A DNA stretch of 64,000 nt from Marinobacterium zhoushanense (GTDB lineage: Bacteria > Pseudomonadota > Gammaproteobacteria > Pseudomonadales > Balneatricaceae), in assembly GCF_014641945.1 (NCBI RefSeq), contig NZ_BMIJ01000007.1:124001-188000 (forward strand), written 5' to 3'. Shown here in pieces: positions 7,954-16,148 of this stretch. The notes below the pieces were generated by a model. The model was not told where the DNA came from and ran no database searches. It saw only the letters and a program-made list of their open reading frames with translations. Made by a program: the position numbers and the translations under genes. The first letter of the stretch is position 1; every line of letters begins with the position of its first letter.

Positions 7954-9807
7954 ATGCTCAACCGCTACCCACTCTGGAAAAACCTCCTGATCATCTTCGT
8001 GCTGCTGGTGGCCGGACTCTACGCCGCGCCCAACCTGTACCCTGAAGATTATGCCGTACAGGTGTCGGGCTCCCGCGAGGCCTATACTGTCGATTCAGCG
8101 TTGATCGGCCGCCTTGAACAGGATTTGAGTCAGGCGGGTGTTGCCTTCAAATCCGCCGAACTGAACGAAGGCACCGGCCTGATCCGCTTTGCCGACAGCG
8201 ATGGCCAGTTGCGCGCCAAGGATGTTATCAGCAAGGCTCTCGGTAGCAATTACGTGGTGGCGCTGAACCTGGCCCCTACCACTCCAGACTGGCTGACCTC
8301 CGTTGGTGCCGGCCCGATGAAGCTGGGCCTGGACCTGCGTGGCGGTGTGCACTTCCTGCTGGAAGTGGACATGGCGCAGGCGGTAGGGCAGCGGCTCGAC
8401 GTTTATGTCAGCGATATCAAGACCAAATTGCGCGAAGAGCGGCTGCGCTATCGCGAGGTGGAGCATCTGGACGACGGCCGCCTGTCGGTGCGTTTCGCCG
8501 ATGCCCAGGTACGGGATGAGGCGCAGGAGTTGCTGCGCACCAACTTCCCCGAGTTCCTGGTCGACACGGCAGAGGAGGGTGAGGATAACTACCTCTATAT
8601 CAACCTGACCGAACAGACGATCCGCGAGATCGAGGATTACGCGGTCAAGCAGAACCTGACCACACTGCGTAACCGTGTCAACGAGCTGGGTGTTGCCGAA
8701 CCGCTGGTGCAGCGTCAGGGCCGCAACCGCATCGTGGTGCAGCTGCCGGGTATTCAGGATGCTGCTGCCGCCAAGCGGATCATCGGCAAGACCGCCAACC
8801 TGGAGTTCCGTCTCGAGGCGAAGCCGGATGCCAGTCGTGTGACCACCGAGACCTACGAGTTCCGCAACGAGCCCGGCCGTAAGGCCACGCTCGAAAAGGA
8901 TATCATCATCACCGGTTCCAACGTGGCCAACGCCCAGGCCTCATTCGATGAGAACGGTCAGCCGCAAGTGAATATCACCCTCGACGGCAAGGGCGGTCAG
9001 ATGATGAGCCGGGTAACCCGCAACGCGATCCAGCGCCGCATGTCGGTGCTGTTCGTCGAGCATAAATCCCGCATCGTCCAGCAGACCGTGGACGGTGAAA
9101 GCGTCGAGAAGCGCATCCCCTATACCGAGAAGGGGATCATCTCGCTGGCGACGATCCAGAGTACCCTGGGCAACTCCTTCCGCATCACCGGTCTTGAGAG
9201 TGCACAGGAGTCCTCCGAGCTGGCGCTGCTGCTGCGTGCCGGTGCCCTGGCCGCGCCGATCTATTTCGTAGAAGAGCGCACAGTGGGTCCGAGCATGGGC
9301 GCGGAAAACATCGCCATGGGCGTGACCTCGGTGCAGATCGGCTTTGCCCTGGTGCTGGCGTTCATGCTGCTCTACTACCGGGTGTTCGGCTTGCTGGCGA
9401 ATATCGCCCTGACCCTGAACCTGGTGCTGCTGGTGTCGGTGATGTCGATCCTGTCGGCTACGCTGACCCTGCCCGGTATCGCCGGTATTGTGCTTACGGT
9501 CGGTATGGCGGTGGACGCCAACGTGCTGATCTTCGAGCGCATCAAGGAGGAGCTTAAGAACGGTTTGCCGCCGCAGTCGGCGATTCATGCCGGTTTCGGC
9601 CGTGCCTATGCGACCATTCTCGATGCCAACATCACCACCTTGCTGGCAGCGGTGATCCTGTTTGCGATGGGTACCGGTCCGGTCAAGGGCTTTGCCGTAA
9701 CCCTGTCGGTGGGCATCCTGACCTCCATGTTCACGGCGATTCTCGTCACCCGCGGCCTGGTCAACCTGGCCTATGGCGGGCGTAAGCTGAATAAACTGGC
9801 GCTTTGA
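7954..9807 (+). CDS. secD: protein translocase subunit SecD
   Basis: 617-residue inner-membrane RND-type protein that uses proton motive force to complete Sec export from the periplasmic side. N-terminal span (NLLIIFVLLVAGLYAAPNLYPEDYA), the conserved LGLDLRGGVHFLLEVD motif, a large periplasmic region, then five C-terminal spans containing GMAVDANVLIFERIKEEL, the hallmark of SecD TM4. Length matches Escherichia coli SecD. The following secF gene begins 12 bases after its stop. Confidence 0.97.
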   Translation: MLNRYPLWKNLLIIFVLLVAGLYAAPNLYPEDYAVQVSGSREAYTVDSALIGRLEQDLSQAGVAFKSAELNEGTGLIRFADSDGQLRAKDVISKALGSNYVVALNLAPTTPDWLTSVGAGPMKLGLDLRGGVHFLLEVDMAQAVGQRLDVYVSDIKTKLREERLRYREVEHLDDGRLSVRFADAQVRDEAQELLRTNFPEFLVDTAEEGEDNYLYINLTEQTIREIEDYAVKQNLTTLRNRVNELGVAEPLVQRQGRNRIVVQLPGIQDAAAAKRIIGKTANLEFRLEAKPDASRVTTETYEFRNEPGRKATLEKDIIITGSNVANAQASFDENGQPQVNITLDGKGGQMMSRVTRNAIQRRMSVLFVEHKSRIVQQTVDGESVEKRIPYTEKGIISLATIQSTLGNSFRITGLESAQESSELALLLRAGALAAPIYFVEERTVGPSMGAENIAMGVTSVQIGFALVLAFMLLYYRVFGLLANIALTLNLVLLVSVMSILSATLTLPGIAGIVLTVGMAVDANVLIFERIKEELKNGLPPQSAIHAGFGRAYATILDANITTLLAAVILFAMGTGPVKGFAVTLSVGILTSMFTAILVTRGLVNLAYGGRKLNKLAL

Positions 9808-9818
9808 GGGGCGGGATA

Positions 9819-10742
9819 ATGGCCAACACACAGAAAATCTTCAACTTCATGGGGCCGCGCAAGCTGATGGCGGCCTTCTCGCTGACCCTGCTGCTGATCT
9901 CCGTGGTATCGCTGGCGATCAATGGTCTCAAATTCGGCCTCGACTTCACCGGCGGCAGCCTGGTCGAGATCGGTTACGAGCAGCCGGCCGAGCTCGGGGC
10001 TATCCGTGAGTCGCTCGAGGGCGCCGGATACGAGGATGTCACCGTGCAGACCTTTGGTGCTGCCACCGATGTGCTGATCCGACTCGGTGAAACCCACGAT
10101 CCGCAGCTGGGCGACAATATCCTGCAGCGGCTGCAGGCGGCGGAGAGTGGTCAAACGCTGACGTTGCGCCGCAACGAGTTCGTCGGCTCCCAGGTCGGTG
10201 AAGAGCTGCGCGAGCAGGGTGGCCTCGGTATGTTGCTGGCGCTGGCGATGATCATGATCTACCTGGCATTCCGCTTCCAGATGAAGTTTTCCCTCGGGGC
10301 GGTGCTGGCGCTGGTGCATGACGTGCTCATCGTGCTCGGCCTGTTCTCGCTGTTGCAGCTGGAGTTCGATCTGACCGTACTGGCCGCGGTGCTGGCGGTG
10401 ATCGGTTACTCGCTGAACGATACCATCGTGGTTTACGACCGTATCCGCGAGAACTTCCGCATCATGCGCAAGGCCGATGCGGTCGAGGTCATGAACAGCT
10501 CGCTGAGCCAGACCCTGAGCCGCACGTTGATGACCTCCTTCACCACCGTGCTGGTGTTGATTGCGCTGGCGGTTTTCGGCGGCAGCACCATCCACGGCTT
10601 TGCCATTGCGCTGCTGGCCGGTGTCGGTATCGGTACCTATTCGTCGATCTACGTGGCGGCCAACCTGCTGCTGATGCTGAAGGTGAACCGCGATGATCTC
10701 ATTCCGCCGCCGAAAGAAGATGTGGTGGACGAAATGCCCTGA
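9819..10742 (+). CDS. secF: protein translocase subunit SecF
   Basis: SecF partner of SecD. The sequence shows TM1, the GLDFTGGSLVEIGYE motif, a short periplasmic domain and five more spans, with YSLNDTIVVYDRIRENFR as the SecF signature. I use ATG 9819 (307 residues), preceded by GAGGGGCGGG; a TTG at 9804 overlapping the secD stop would add five residues. A strong terminator follows immediately. Confidence 0.97.
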   Translation: MANTQKIFNFMGPRKLMAAFSLTLLLISVVSLAINGLKFGLDFTGGSLVEIGYEQPAELGAIRESLEGAGYEDVTVQTFGAATDVLIRLGETHDPQLGDNILQRLQAAESGQTLTLRRNEFVGSQVGEELREQGGLGMLLALAMIMIYLAFRFQMKFSLGAVLALVHDVLIVLGLFSLLQLEFDLTVLAAVLAVIGYSLNDTIVVYDRIRENFRIMRKADAVEVMNSSLSQTLSRTLMTSFTTVLVLIALAVFGGSTIHGFAIALLAGVGIGTYSSIYVAANLLLMLKVNRDDLIPPPKEDVVDEMP

Positions 10743-10752
10743 ATGTGAGTGT

Positions 10753-10778
10753 AAAAGCCGGCTATTGCCGGCTTTTTT
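10753..10778 (+). terminator. intrinsic terminator after secF
   Basis: AAAAGCCGGC, TATT loop, GCCGGCTTTTTT: a 10-base-pair stem with a T-tract 11 bases after the secF stop. Confidence 0.92.
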
Positions 10779-10900
10779 GTTGCTGGTATAGCGTTTGGGT
10801 AGGCGAACACGCTAACTACCGCTATTCTAGAACGATCAATAATTGACCCTGACTGATTCAGCATAATGGTCTGAACGGCGGTGGTCCAAATGGAATACGA

Positions 10901-13354
10901 ATGAGTAATAGTTGGAAAGATAAAGACCCCAATGCCCAGGAAGAGGCACAGAAATATGACAATCCGGTGCCGAGTCGGGAGTTCCTGCTCGAGTTCCTGC
11001 ACAAATGGGGCGCACCGATCAAACACCCTCACCTCTGCCGCGAGCTGGGGCTGCAGGACGAAGACGATATCGAGGCGGTACGCCGTCGCCTGATCGCCAT
11101 GTGCCGTGACGGCCAGCTTATCTCCAACCGCAAGGGGGAGTTTGGCCTGATCGAGAAGATGAACCTGATCGCCGGTCGTGTTATCGGTCACCGTGACGGT
11201 TTCGGCTTTCTCAAGCCGGACGCCGGCGGTGACGACCTGTTCCTCAGTCCGCGCAATATGCGCGAGCTGTTCGACGGCGACCGGGCATTGGTGCAGGAGA
11301 TCGGCGTCGACTTCAAGGGTCGTCGCGAGGGCAAGGTGGTCGAGGTCCTTGAGCGCAACACGCGCAAACTGGTCGGTCGCTTCGACGGCGAAAACGGTTT
11401 TGGCAGCATCGTGCCGGAAAACCAGCGCATCACCAACCAGGTGATGGTGATCCCCGATCCGAGTACCGGCCTGAAATATGAGAATGGTCAGTTGGTGGTG
11501 GTTGAACTGATCCAGCAGCCGAGCCGTCGTCAGCCCGCCCGTGGCCGGGTGGTCGAGGTGCTCGGCGAGCATCTGGCGCCGGGGATGGAGATTAAGGTAG
11601 CGATCCACAGCTACGATATCCCCAACGAGTGGCCCGACGCGGTACATCAGCAGATCGGCGAACTGACACCCGAGGTGCGTGAGGAGGATAAGCGCAATCG
11701 TGTTGATCTGCGCGATCTGCCCTTCGTTACCATCGATGGTGAGGATGCCCGCGATTTCGATGACGCGGTTTTTTGTGAGAAGAAACGCTTCGGCGGCTGG
11801 CGCCTTTGGGTCGCTATCGCCGACGTCTCCTACTATGTACGCCCGGACTCGGCGCTGGATCAGGAGGCGATCAAGCGCGGCAACTCGGTCTACTTCCCCG
11901 AATATGTGGTGCCGATGCTGCCGGAACTGCTCTCCAACGGCCTCTGCTCGCTGAATCCGAAGGTAGATCGGTTGGCGATGGTCTGCGAGATGACCCTGAC
12001 CCGGGCCGGCAAGCTGTCCGACTTCAACTTCTATGAAGCGGTGATCAACTCCAAGGCGCGGCTGACCTACACCAAGGTTGGTGCCATGCTGACCGAGCCT
12101 GACAGCGAGGAGGGGGCGGCCTGGCGGCGCGAATATGCGCCTGTGGTACCCCATCTTGAGCAGCTGCATGCGCTGTACAAGAAGTTGCGCAGCGCCCGTG
12201 AAGAGCGCGGTGCGATGGATTTTGAAACCACCGAAACGCGTATCCTGTTCAGTGACGAGCGCAAGATCGAGCGGCTGGTTCCGGTGCATCGCAATGATGC
12301 CCATAAGCTGATCGAAGAGTGCATGCTGGCGGCCAACGTGGCCACTGCACAGTTTTTGCAGAAGCTGAAGAAACCGGCACTCTACCGCATCCACGAAGGC
12401 CCGAAAGAACAGAAGCTGGAGAACCTGCGCGCCTTCCTCGGTGAGCTGGGGCTGAACCTGCCCGGCGGCGACAAGCCTGAGCCCAAGGATTATCTGCGTC
12501 TGTCGGAGACGATTGAGGGCCGGCCGGATCGCCATATCATCGAGACGATGATGCTCAGGTCGATGCAGCAGGCGGTGTACAGCCCGGATAACCAGGGCCA
12601 CTTCGGTCTGGCCTATGATGCCTACACCCACTTCACGTCGCCAATCCGTCGGTATCCGGATCTGCTGGTACACCGCGTCATCCGCGCTGCCATTCATAGC
12701 GATAAGAAGATTAAGAACGTGGAGCGTCCCAAGGGCTTCGCGCCTAATCCGGGGTTTGGTGTCGGTTACAGCATGGAGCAGATGCTGGCCCTGGGTGAGC
12801 ATTGTTCGATGACCGAACGCCGCGCCGACGAGGCGACCCGCGATGTGGTGGCCTGGCTCAAATGCGAATATATGCAGAGCCAGATCGGCGAGGAGTACGA
12901 TGGGGTGATCTCGGCGGTAACCGGCTTCGGGGCCTTTATCGAGCTGAAGGATCTCTATGTCGAGGGGCTGATCCATATCACCGGCCTGCCCAGCGACTAT
13001 TACCACTTCGAGGCTGCCAAGCAGCGCCTGATCGGTGAGCGTACACGTAAGGTGTTCAAGCTCGGCGATCCGCTCAAGGTCCGCGTGGTGCGGGTCGATC
13101 TGGATGAGCGCAAGATCGATTTCGAGTTGGCCAGCTCACCAGCCAGTGAACCGGTCAAGAAGCCGAGCAAGCGCGAGTTGCTGGCGGCCGGCAAGTTGGG
13201 TCCTGGCGCCGAGCGTCGGGAGGAGTCGCCGCGTCCGGGTAAGGCGCGGGCGCGGGTATCCGGTGAGGATGAACCCAAGCGCAAGACCGCCAAGCGCAAG
13301 GCGGCGCATAAGCCCAAGCATCCACCCCGCGCACGGCGTCGTAAATCCGATTAG
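10901..13354 (+). CDS. rnr: ribonuclease R
   Basis: 817-residue processive 3'-5' exoribonuclease of the RNB family. N-terminal winged-helix and cold-shock domains (GRVIGHRDGFGFLKPD), the RNB catalytic domain with the metal-binding DGEDARDFDDAV motif and the FTSPIRRYPDLLVHR signature, an S1 domain (YDGVISAVTGFGAFIEL) and a lysine/arginine-rich tail of about 75 residues as in other RNase R proteins. Its last four bases overlap the end of the convergent DedA-PAP2 gene. Confidence 0.97.
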   Translation: MSNSWKDKDPNAQEEAQKYDNPVPSREFLLEFLHKWGAPIKHPHLCRELGLQDEDDIEAVRRRLIAMCRDGQLISNRKGEFGLIEKMNLIAGRVIGHRDGFGFLKPDAGGDDLFLSPRNMRELFDGDRALVQEIGVDFKGRREGKVVEVLERNTRKLVGRFDGENGFGSIVPENQRITNQVMVIPDPSTGLKYENGQLVVVELIQQPSRRQPARGRVVEVLGEHLAPGMEIKVAIHSYDIPNEWPDAVHQQIGELTPEVREEDKRNRVDLRDLPFVTIDGEDARDFDDAVFCEKKRFGGWRLWVAIADVSYYVRPDSALDQEAIKRGNSVYFPEYVVPMLPELLSNGLCSLNPKVDRLAMVCEMTLTRAGKLSDFNFYEAVINSKARLTYTKVGAMLTEPDSEEGAAWRREYAPVVPHLEQLHALYKKLRSAREERGAMDFETTETRILFSDERKIERLVPVHRNDAHKLIEECMLAANVATAQFLQKLKKPALYRIHEGPKEQKLENLRAFLGELGLNLPGGDKPEPKDYLRLSETIEGRPDRHIIETMMLRSMQQAVYSPDNQGHFGLAYDAYTHFTSPIRRYPDLLVHRVIRAAIHSDKKIKNVERPKGFAPNPGFGVGYSMEQMLALGEHCSMTERRADEATRDVVAWLKCEYMQSQIGEEYDGVISAVTGFGAFIELKDLYVEGLIHITGLPSDYYHFEAAKQRLIGERTRKVFKLGDPLKVRVVRVDLDERKIDFELASSPASEPVKKPSKRELLAAGKLGPGAERREESPRPGKARARVSGEDEPKRKTAKRKAAHKPKHPPRARRRKSD

Positions 13355-14685
13355 ATCAGGATCAGCGTGCGAACAAGGCTGTAAAGCAAGGCGCCACCGA
13401 GCAACAGTGCCAACAGCGGCACTGTTGCAACGGGGCGCGGCGATGGATGACGAAGCAGCCAATAACGGTACAATGCGGCGACCGTTATCCCCTCCAGTGA
13501 GCCCGCCACTACATCCAGTGGCCAGTGCACACCAAGCAGTGTGCGCGAGAGCGCGATCATCAGTACCAGTCCCAGAGTCGTCATATAGCCGGCATGGCGT
13601 ACCGGATGACTATGTCCCTGCAACAGCCAGACGGCCAGGAGTGCGTAAAAAGCACTGGCGGCACTGGCGTGTCCACTGGGGAAGCTGTAGCTATCCAGCA
13701 GGGCCTGTCCAATCTCCGGTCGCGCGACGGCCAGTGTCTGCTTCAGCAGGTGGTTGAATAACAGGACAGCACCGACTCCGAGTGCAACGCCCCAGACTGC
13801 CGGCTGACGATAGCGCAGCTGCCCGATCACGCCGCAGGCGAGTGCCATTGTCAGCACCAGGGGGGGATCGCCCAGATGGGTTAGCAGAGAGCTCAGTGTG
13901 GGTATCTCCTGGCCGAGGCCGTGGAGCAGGGTATACAGGCTGGCGTTGATCTCGGTAAAACGGCCGGAGAGTTGAATCGCGATGCAGAGCAGGAACAGCA
14001 GCGCGCTACCGCTCAGCAGCAACAGTATCCCGATACGTTGCGGGTCGAACTGGTGGCGTTGCAACCAGTGCCACAGGCTGGCCTCGCGGCGCAGGCGCAT
14101 ATGGAACTGCTGGAAGGCGATGATCAGCGCACAGAGCAGGATCAGCAGCTCCAGTACCGGGCTTTGCAGCAGGGGCAGTTGCTGCGCGCCCATGCCTGCC
14201 AGATAACCCGGCAGCAGGTAGGCGGGTGACCAGGCGATAGCGGAGAACAGGTTGTACAGGCTGAAGCGCAGCGGCGACATCCGACAGCTGCCGGCGATGA
14301 AGGGTATGAGGGGACGAAAGGGGCCGATAAAGCGACCGATCACAACGCTGAGACCGCCGTGTCGGTTGAAGAAGATCGTCCCGCGTGTGCGCCACTGGGG
14401 ATGCTGTCGCAGGGGCCAGCGGCGTTCCAGCCAGGGGCTCGCGAAACGGCCAAGCAGGAAGCTGAACTGGTCGCCGAGTACGGCACCGACGAAGCCTGCG
14501 ACCAACAGCGGATGCAACGGCATCGCCTGGCTGCCGGCCAGTGCCGACAGGGCAAACAGCAGCGCGATTCCGGGGACGGTGATACCGACGAAGGCGATGC
14601 TCTCCAGGCAGGCGATGGCGCCCACCAGAAGCGGCAGCAGGTTGCTGTGAGTGGTGATGAAATCGAGCCAGAACGCTTGGGACAC
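13351..14685 (-). CDS. DedA-PAP2 fusion: DedA-family membrane protein with lipid phosphatase domain
   Basis: 444-residue polytopic inner-membrane protein joining two usually separate modules. Residues about 1-200 are a DedA/SNARE-associated domain (GITVPGIALLF, VLGDQFSFLLGR, GRFIGPFRPLIPFIAG). Residues about 230-440 are a type-2 phosphatidic acid phosphatase with all three motifs intact: KQTLAVARP, PSGHASA and SRTLLGVHWPLD. This suggests dephosphorylation of a lipid such as undecaprenyl pyrophosphate or phosphatidate coupled to lipid flipping; the exact substrate is inference. The start is a GTG at 14685 without an obvious ribosome binding site, so the N-terminus is slightly uncertain. Similar fusions are annotated elsewhere. 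Confidence 0.9.
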   Translation of the reverse strand: MSQAFWLDFITTHSNLLPLLVGAIACLESIAFVGITVPGIALLFALSALAGSQAMPLHPLLVAGFVGAVLGDQFSFLLGRFASPWLERRWPLRQHPQWRTRGTIFFNRHGGLSVVIGRFIGPFRPLIPFIAGSCRMSPLRFSLYNLFSAIAWSPAYLLPGYLAGMGAQQLPLLQSPVLELLILLCALIIAFQQFHMRLRREASLWHWLQRHQFDPQRIGILLLLSGSALLFLLCIAIQLSGRFTEINASLYTLLHGLGQEIPTLSSLLTHLGDPPLVLTMALACGVIGQLRYRQPAVWGVALGVGAVLLFNHLLKQTLAVARPEIGQALLDSYSFPSGHASAASAFYALLAVWLLQGHSHPVRHAGYMTTLGLVLMIALSRTLLGVHWPLDVVAGSLEGITVAALYRYWLLRHPSPRPVATVPLLALLLGGALLYSLVRTLILI

Positions 14686-14865
14686 GGCAGTTTGATCAGT
14701 GGTTCATGTTTCGCTGACTATACTGGATTTGCGCCGGGACTGCGCTGTCTTGAGGAACAGGGTATAATTTTGCCGCTTTGCTCTGAGCGACCCTGATTGG
14801 CCACTTTCAATCGCTGGCGCTTGCCAGGGCGGCCAAGTCTACAGTGACGGACGGATCTTTACGCA

Positions 14866-16083
14866 ATGCACGAAATTATTCTGCTCACCCTTACCGGCGA
14901 AGACAAGCCGGGCGTTACTTCTGCCATGACCGGCATATTGGCGAACTACGAGATCGCCATACTCGATATAGGCCAGGCGGTTATCCACAACACCCTGTCA
15001 CTCGGCATGTTGATCCAGGTACCGGTGGAGGCGGAGTCCTCGCCGTTGCTGCGCGATATTCTGTTCAAGGCGCATGAGCTGAATCTGCAGGTGCGTTTCG
15101 AGCCGGTGGCGGATCCCGATTACGATCAATGGGTCGAGGGGCAGGGCAAGTCGCGCCATATCATCACCCTGCTGGCGCGACGTATCAGCGCCGCCCACAT
15201 CGCGAGGGTGACCGATATTGCGGCGCGGCACGGGCTGAATATCGATAACATCAGCCGTCTATCCGGTCGTGTGACACTGGACTCCACGGCGGAATCCCGT
15301 ACCAAATCCTGTGTCGAGTTCTCCGTGCGAGGCATGCCGGCAGATGCGTCGGAGCTGCGCGAGGCGTTCCTCAAGGCGGCATCCGAACTGGATGTGGATA
15401 TCGCCTTTCAGAAGGATGATATCTACCGCCGCAACCGCCGTGTGGTCGTGTTCGACATGGACTCCACGCTGATCGAGGCAGAGGTGATCGATGAGCTGGC
15501 CAAGGAGGCTGGCGTCGGCGATCAGGTGGTGGCGATTACCGAAGCGGCGATGCGCGGCGAGATCGATTTCAACGAGAGCTTCAAGCGTCGCGTGGCGCTG
15601 CTCAAGGGGCTGGACGCGACCGTGCTTGAGAATATCGCCCAGCGTCTGCCGATGACCGAAGGGGCGGAGGAGCTGGTCTCCAACCTGAAGTCGCTCGGCT
15701 TCAAGACGGCCATCCTCTCCGGCGGCTTTACCTACTTCGCGCGTCGATTGCAGCAGAAGCTCGGTTTCGATTACGTCTACGCCAACGAGCTGGATATCAA
15801 GGATGGCAAGGTCACCGGCGAGGTGATCGGCACAGTGGTCAATGGCGAGCGTAAGGCGCAACTGCTGCGCGAGATCGCCGCGAAAGAGGGGGTGTGTCTG
15901 GAGCAGACCATCGCGGTTGGCGACGGAGCCAATGACCTGCCGATGCTGTCGATTGCCGGCCTCGGTATTGCGTTCCGCGCCAAGCCTTTGGTGCGGCGCA
16001 GTGCCAAACAGGCGATCTCCACTCTGGGGCTCGATGGTATTCTCTACCTGATCGGGTTTCGCGATCGCGACCGGGCTCGCTAA
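14866..16083 (+). CDS. serB: phosphoserine phosphatase with N-terminal ACT domains
   Basis: 405-residue cytoplasmic enzyme for the last step of serine synthesis. Two ACT-like regulatory modules (about residues 1-180) precede a HAD phosphatase with the nucleophile motif VVFDMDSTLIEAEVIDELA, the ILSGGFTYFA motif II and VGDGANDLPML motif IV. This double-ACT architecture and the adjacent fimX-type gene match Pseudomonas. A shared bidirectional terminator separates serB from the convergent neighbour. Confidence 0.97.
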   Translation: MHEIILLTLTGEDKPGVTSAMTGILANYEIAILDIGQAVIHNTLSLGMLIQVPVEAESSPLLRDILFKAHELNLQVRFEPVADPDYDQWVEGQGKSRHIITLLARRISAAHIARVTDIAARHGLNIDNISRLSGRVTLDSTAESRTKSCVEFSVRGMPADASELREAFLKAASELDVDIAFQKDDIYRRNRRVVVFDMDSTLIEAEVIDELAKEAGVGDQVVAITEAAMRGEIDFNESFKRRVALLKGLDATVLENIAQRLPMTEGAEELVSNLKSLGFKTAILSGGFTYFARRLQQKLGFDYVYANELDIKDGKVTGEVIGTVVNGERKAQLLREIAAKEGVCLEQTIAVGDGANDLPMLSIAGLGIAFRAKPLVRRSAKQAISTLGLDGILYLIGFRDRDRAR

Positions 16084-16113
16084 ACCCTCGGCCTTAAGCC
16101 CTCGGCTTAAGTG

Positions 16114-16140
16114 AAAACGCCGGCTATCAGCCGGCGTTTT
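16114..16140. terminator. bidirectional intrinsic terminator
   Basis: AAAACGCCGGC, loop TATCA, GCCGGCGTTTT. A-tract and T-tract flank an 11-base-pair stem, so it can stop both serB and the convergent fimX-like gene. Confidence 0.92.
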
Positions 16141-16148
16141 GCTGTCGG

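Noticed and set aside
10649..13006. 785-codon open frame on the minus strand opposite rnr and the end of secF
   Set aside because: Exact antisense of clearly conserved genes. The translation is rich in His, Gln and Leu with no domain pattern, as expected from GC-rich codon bias.
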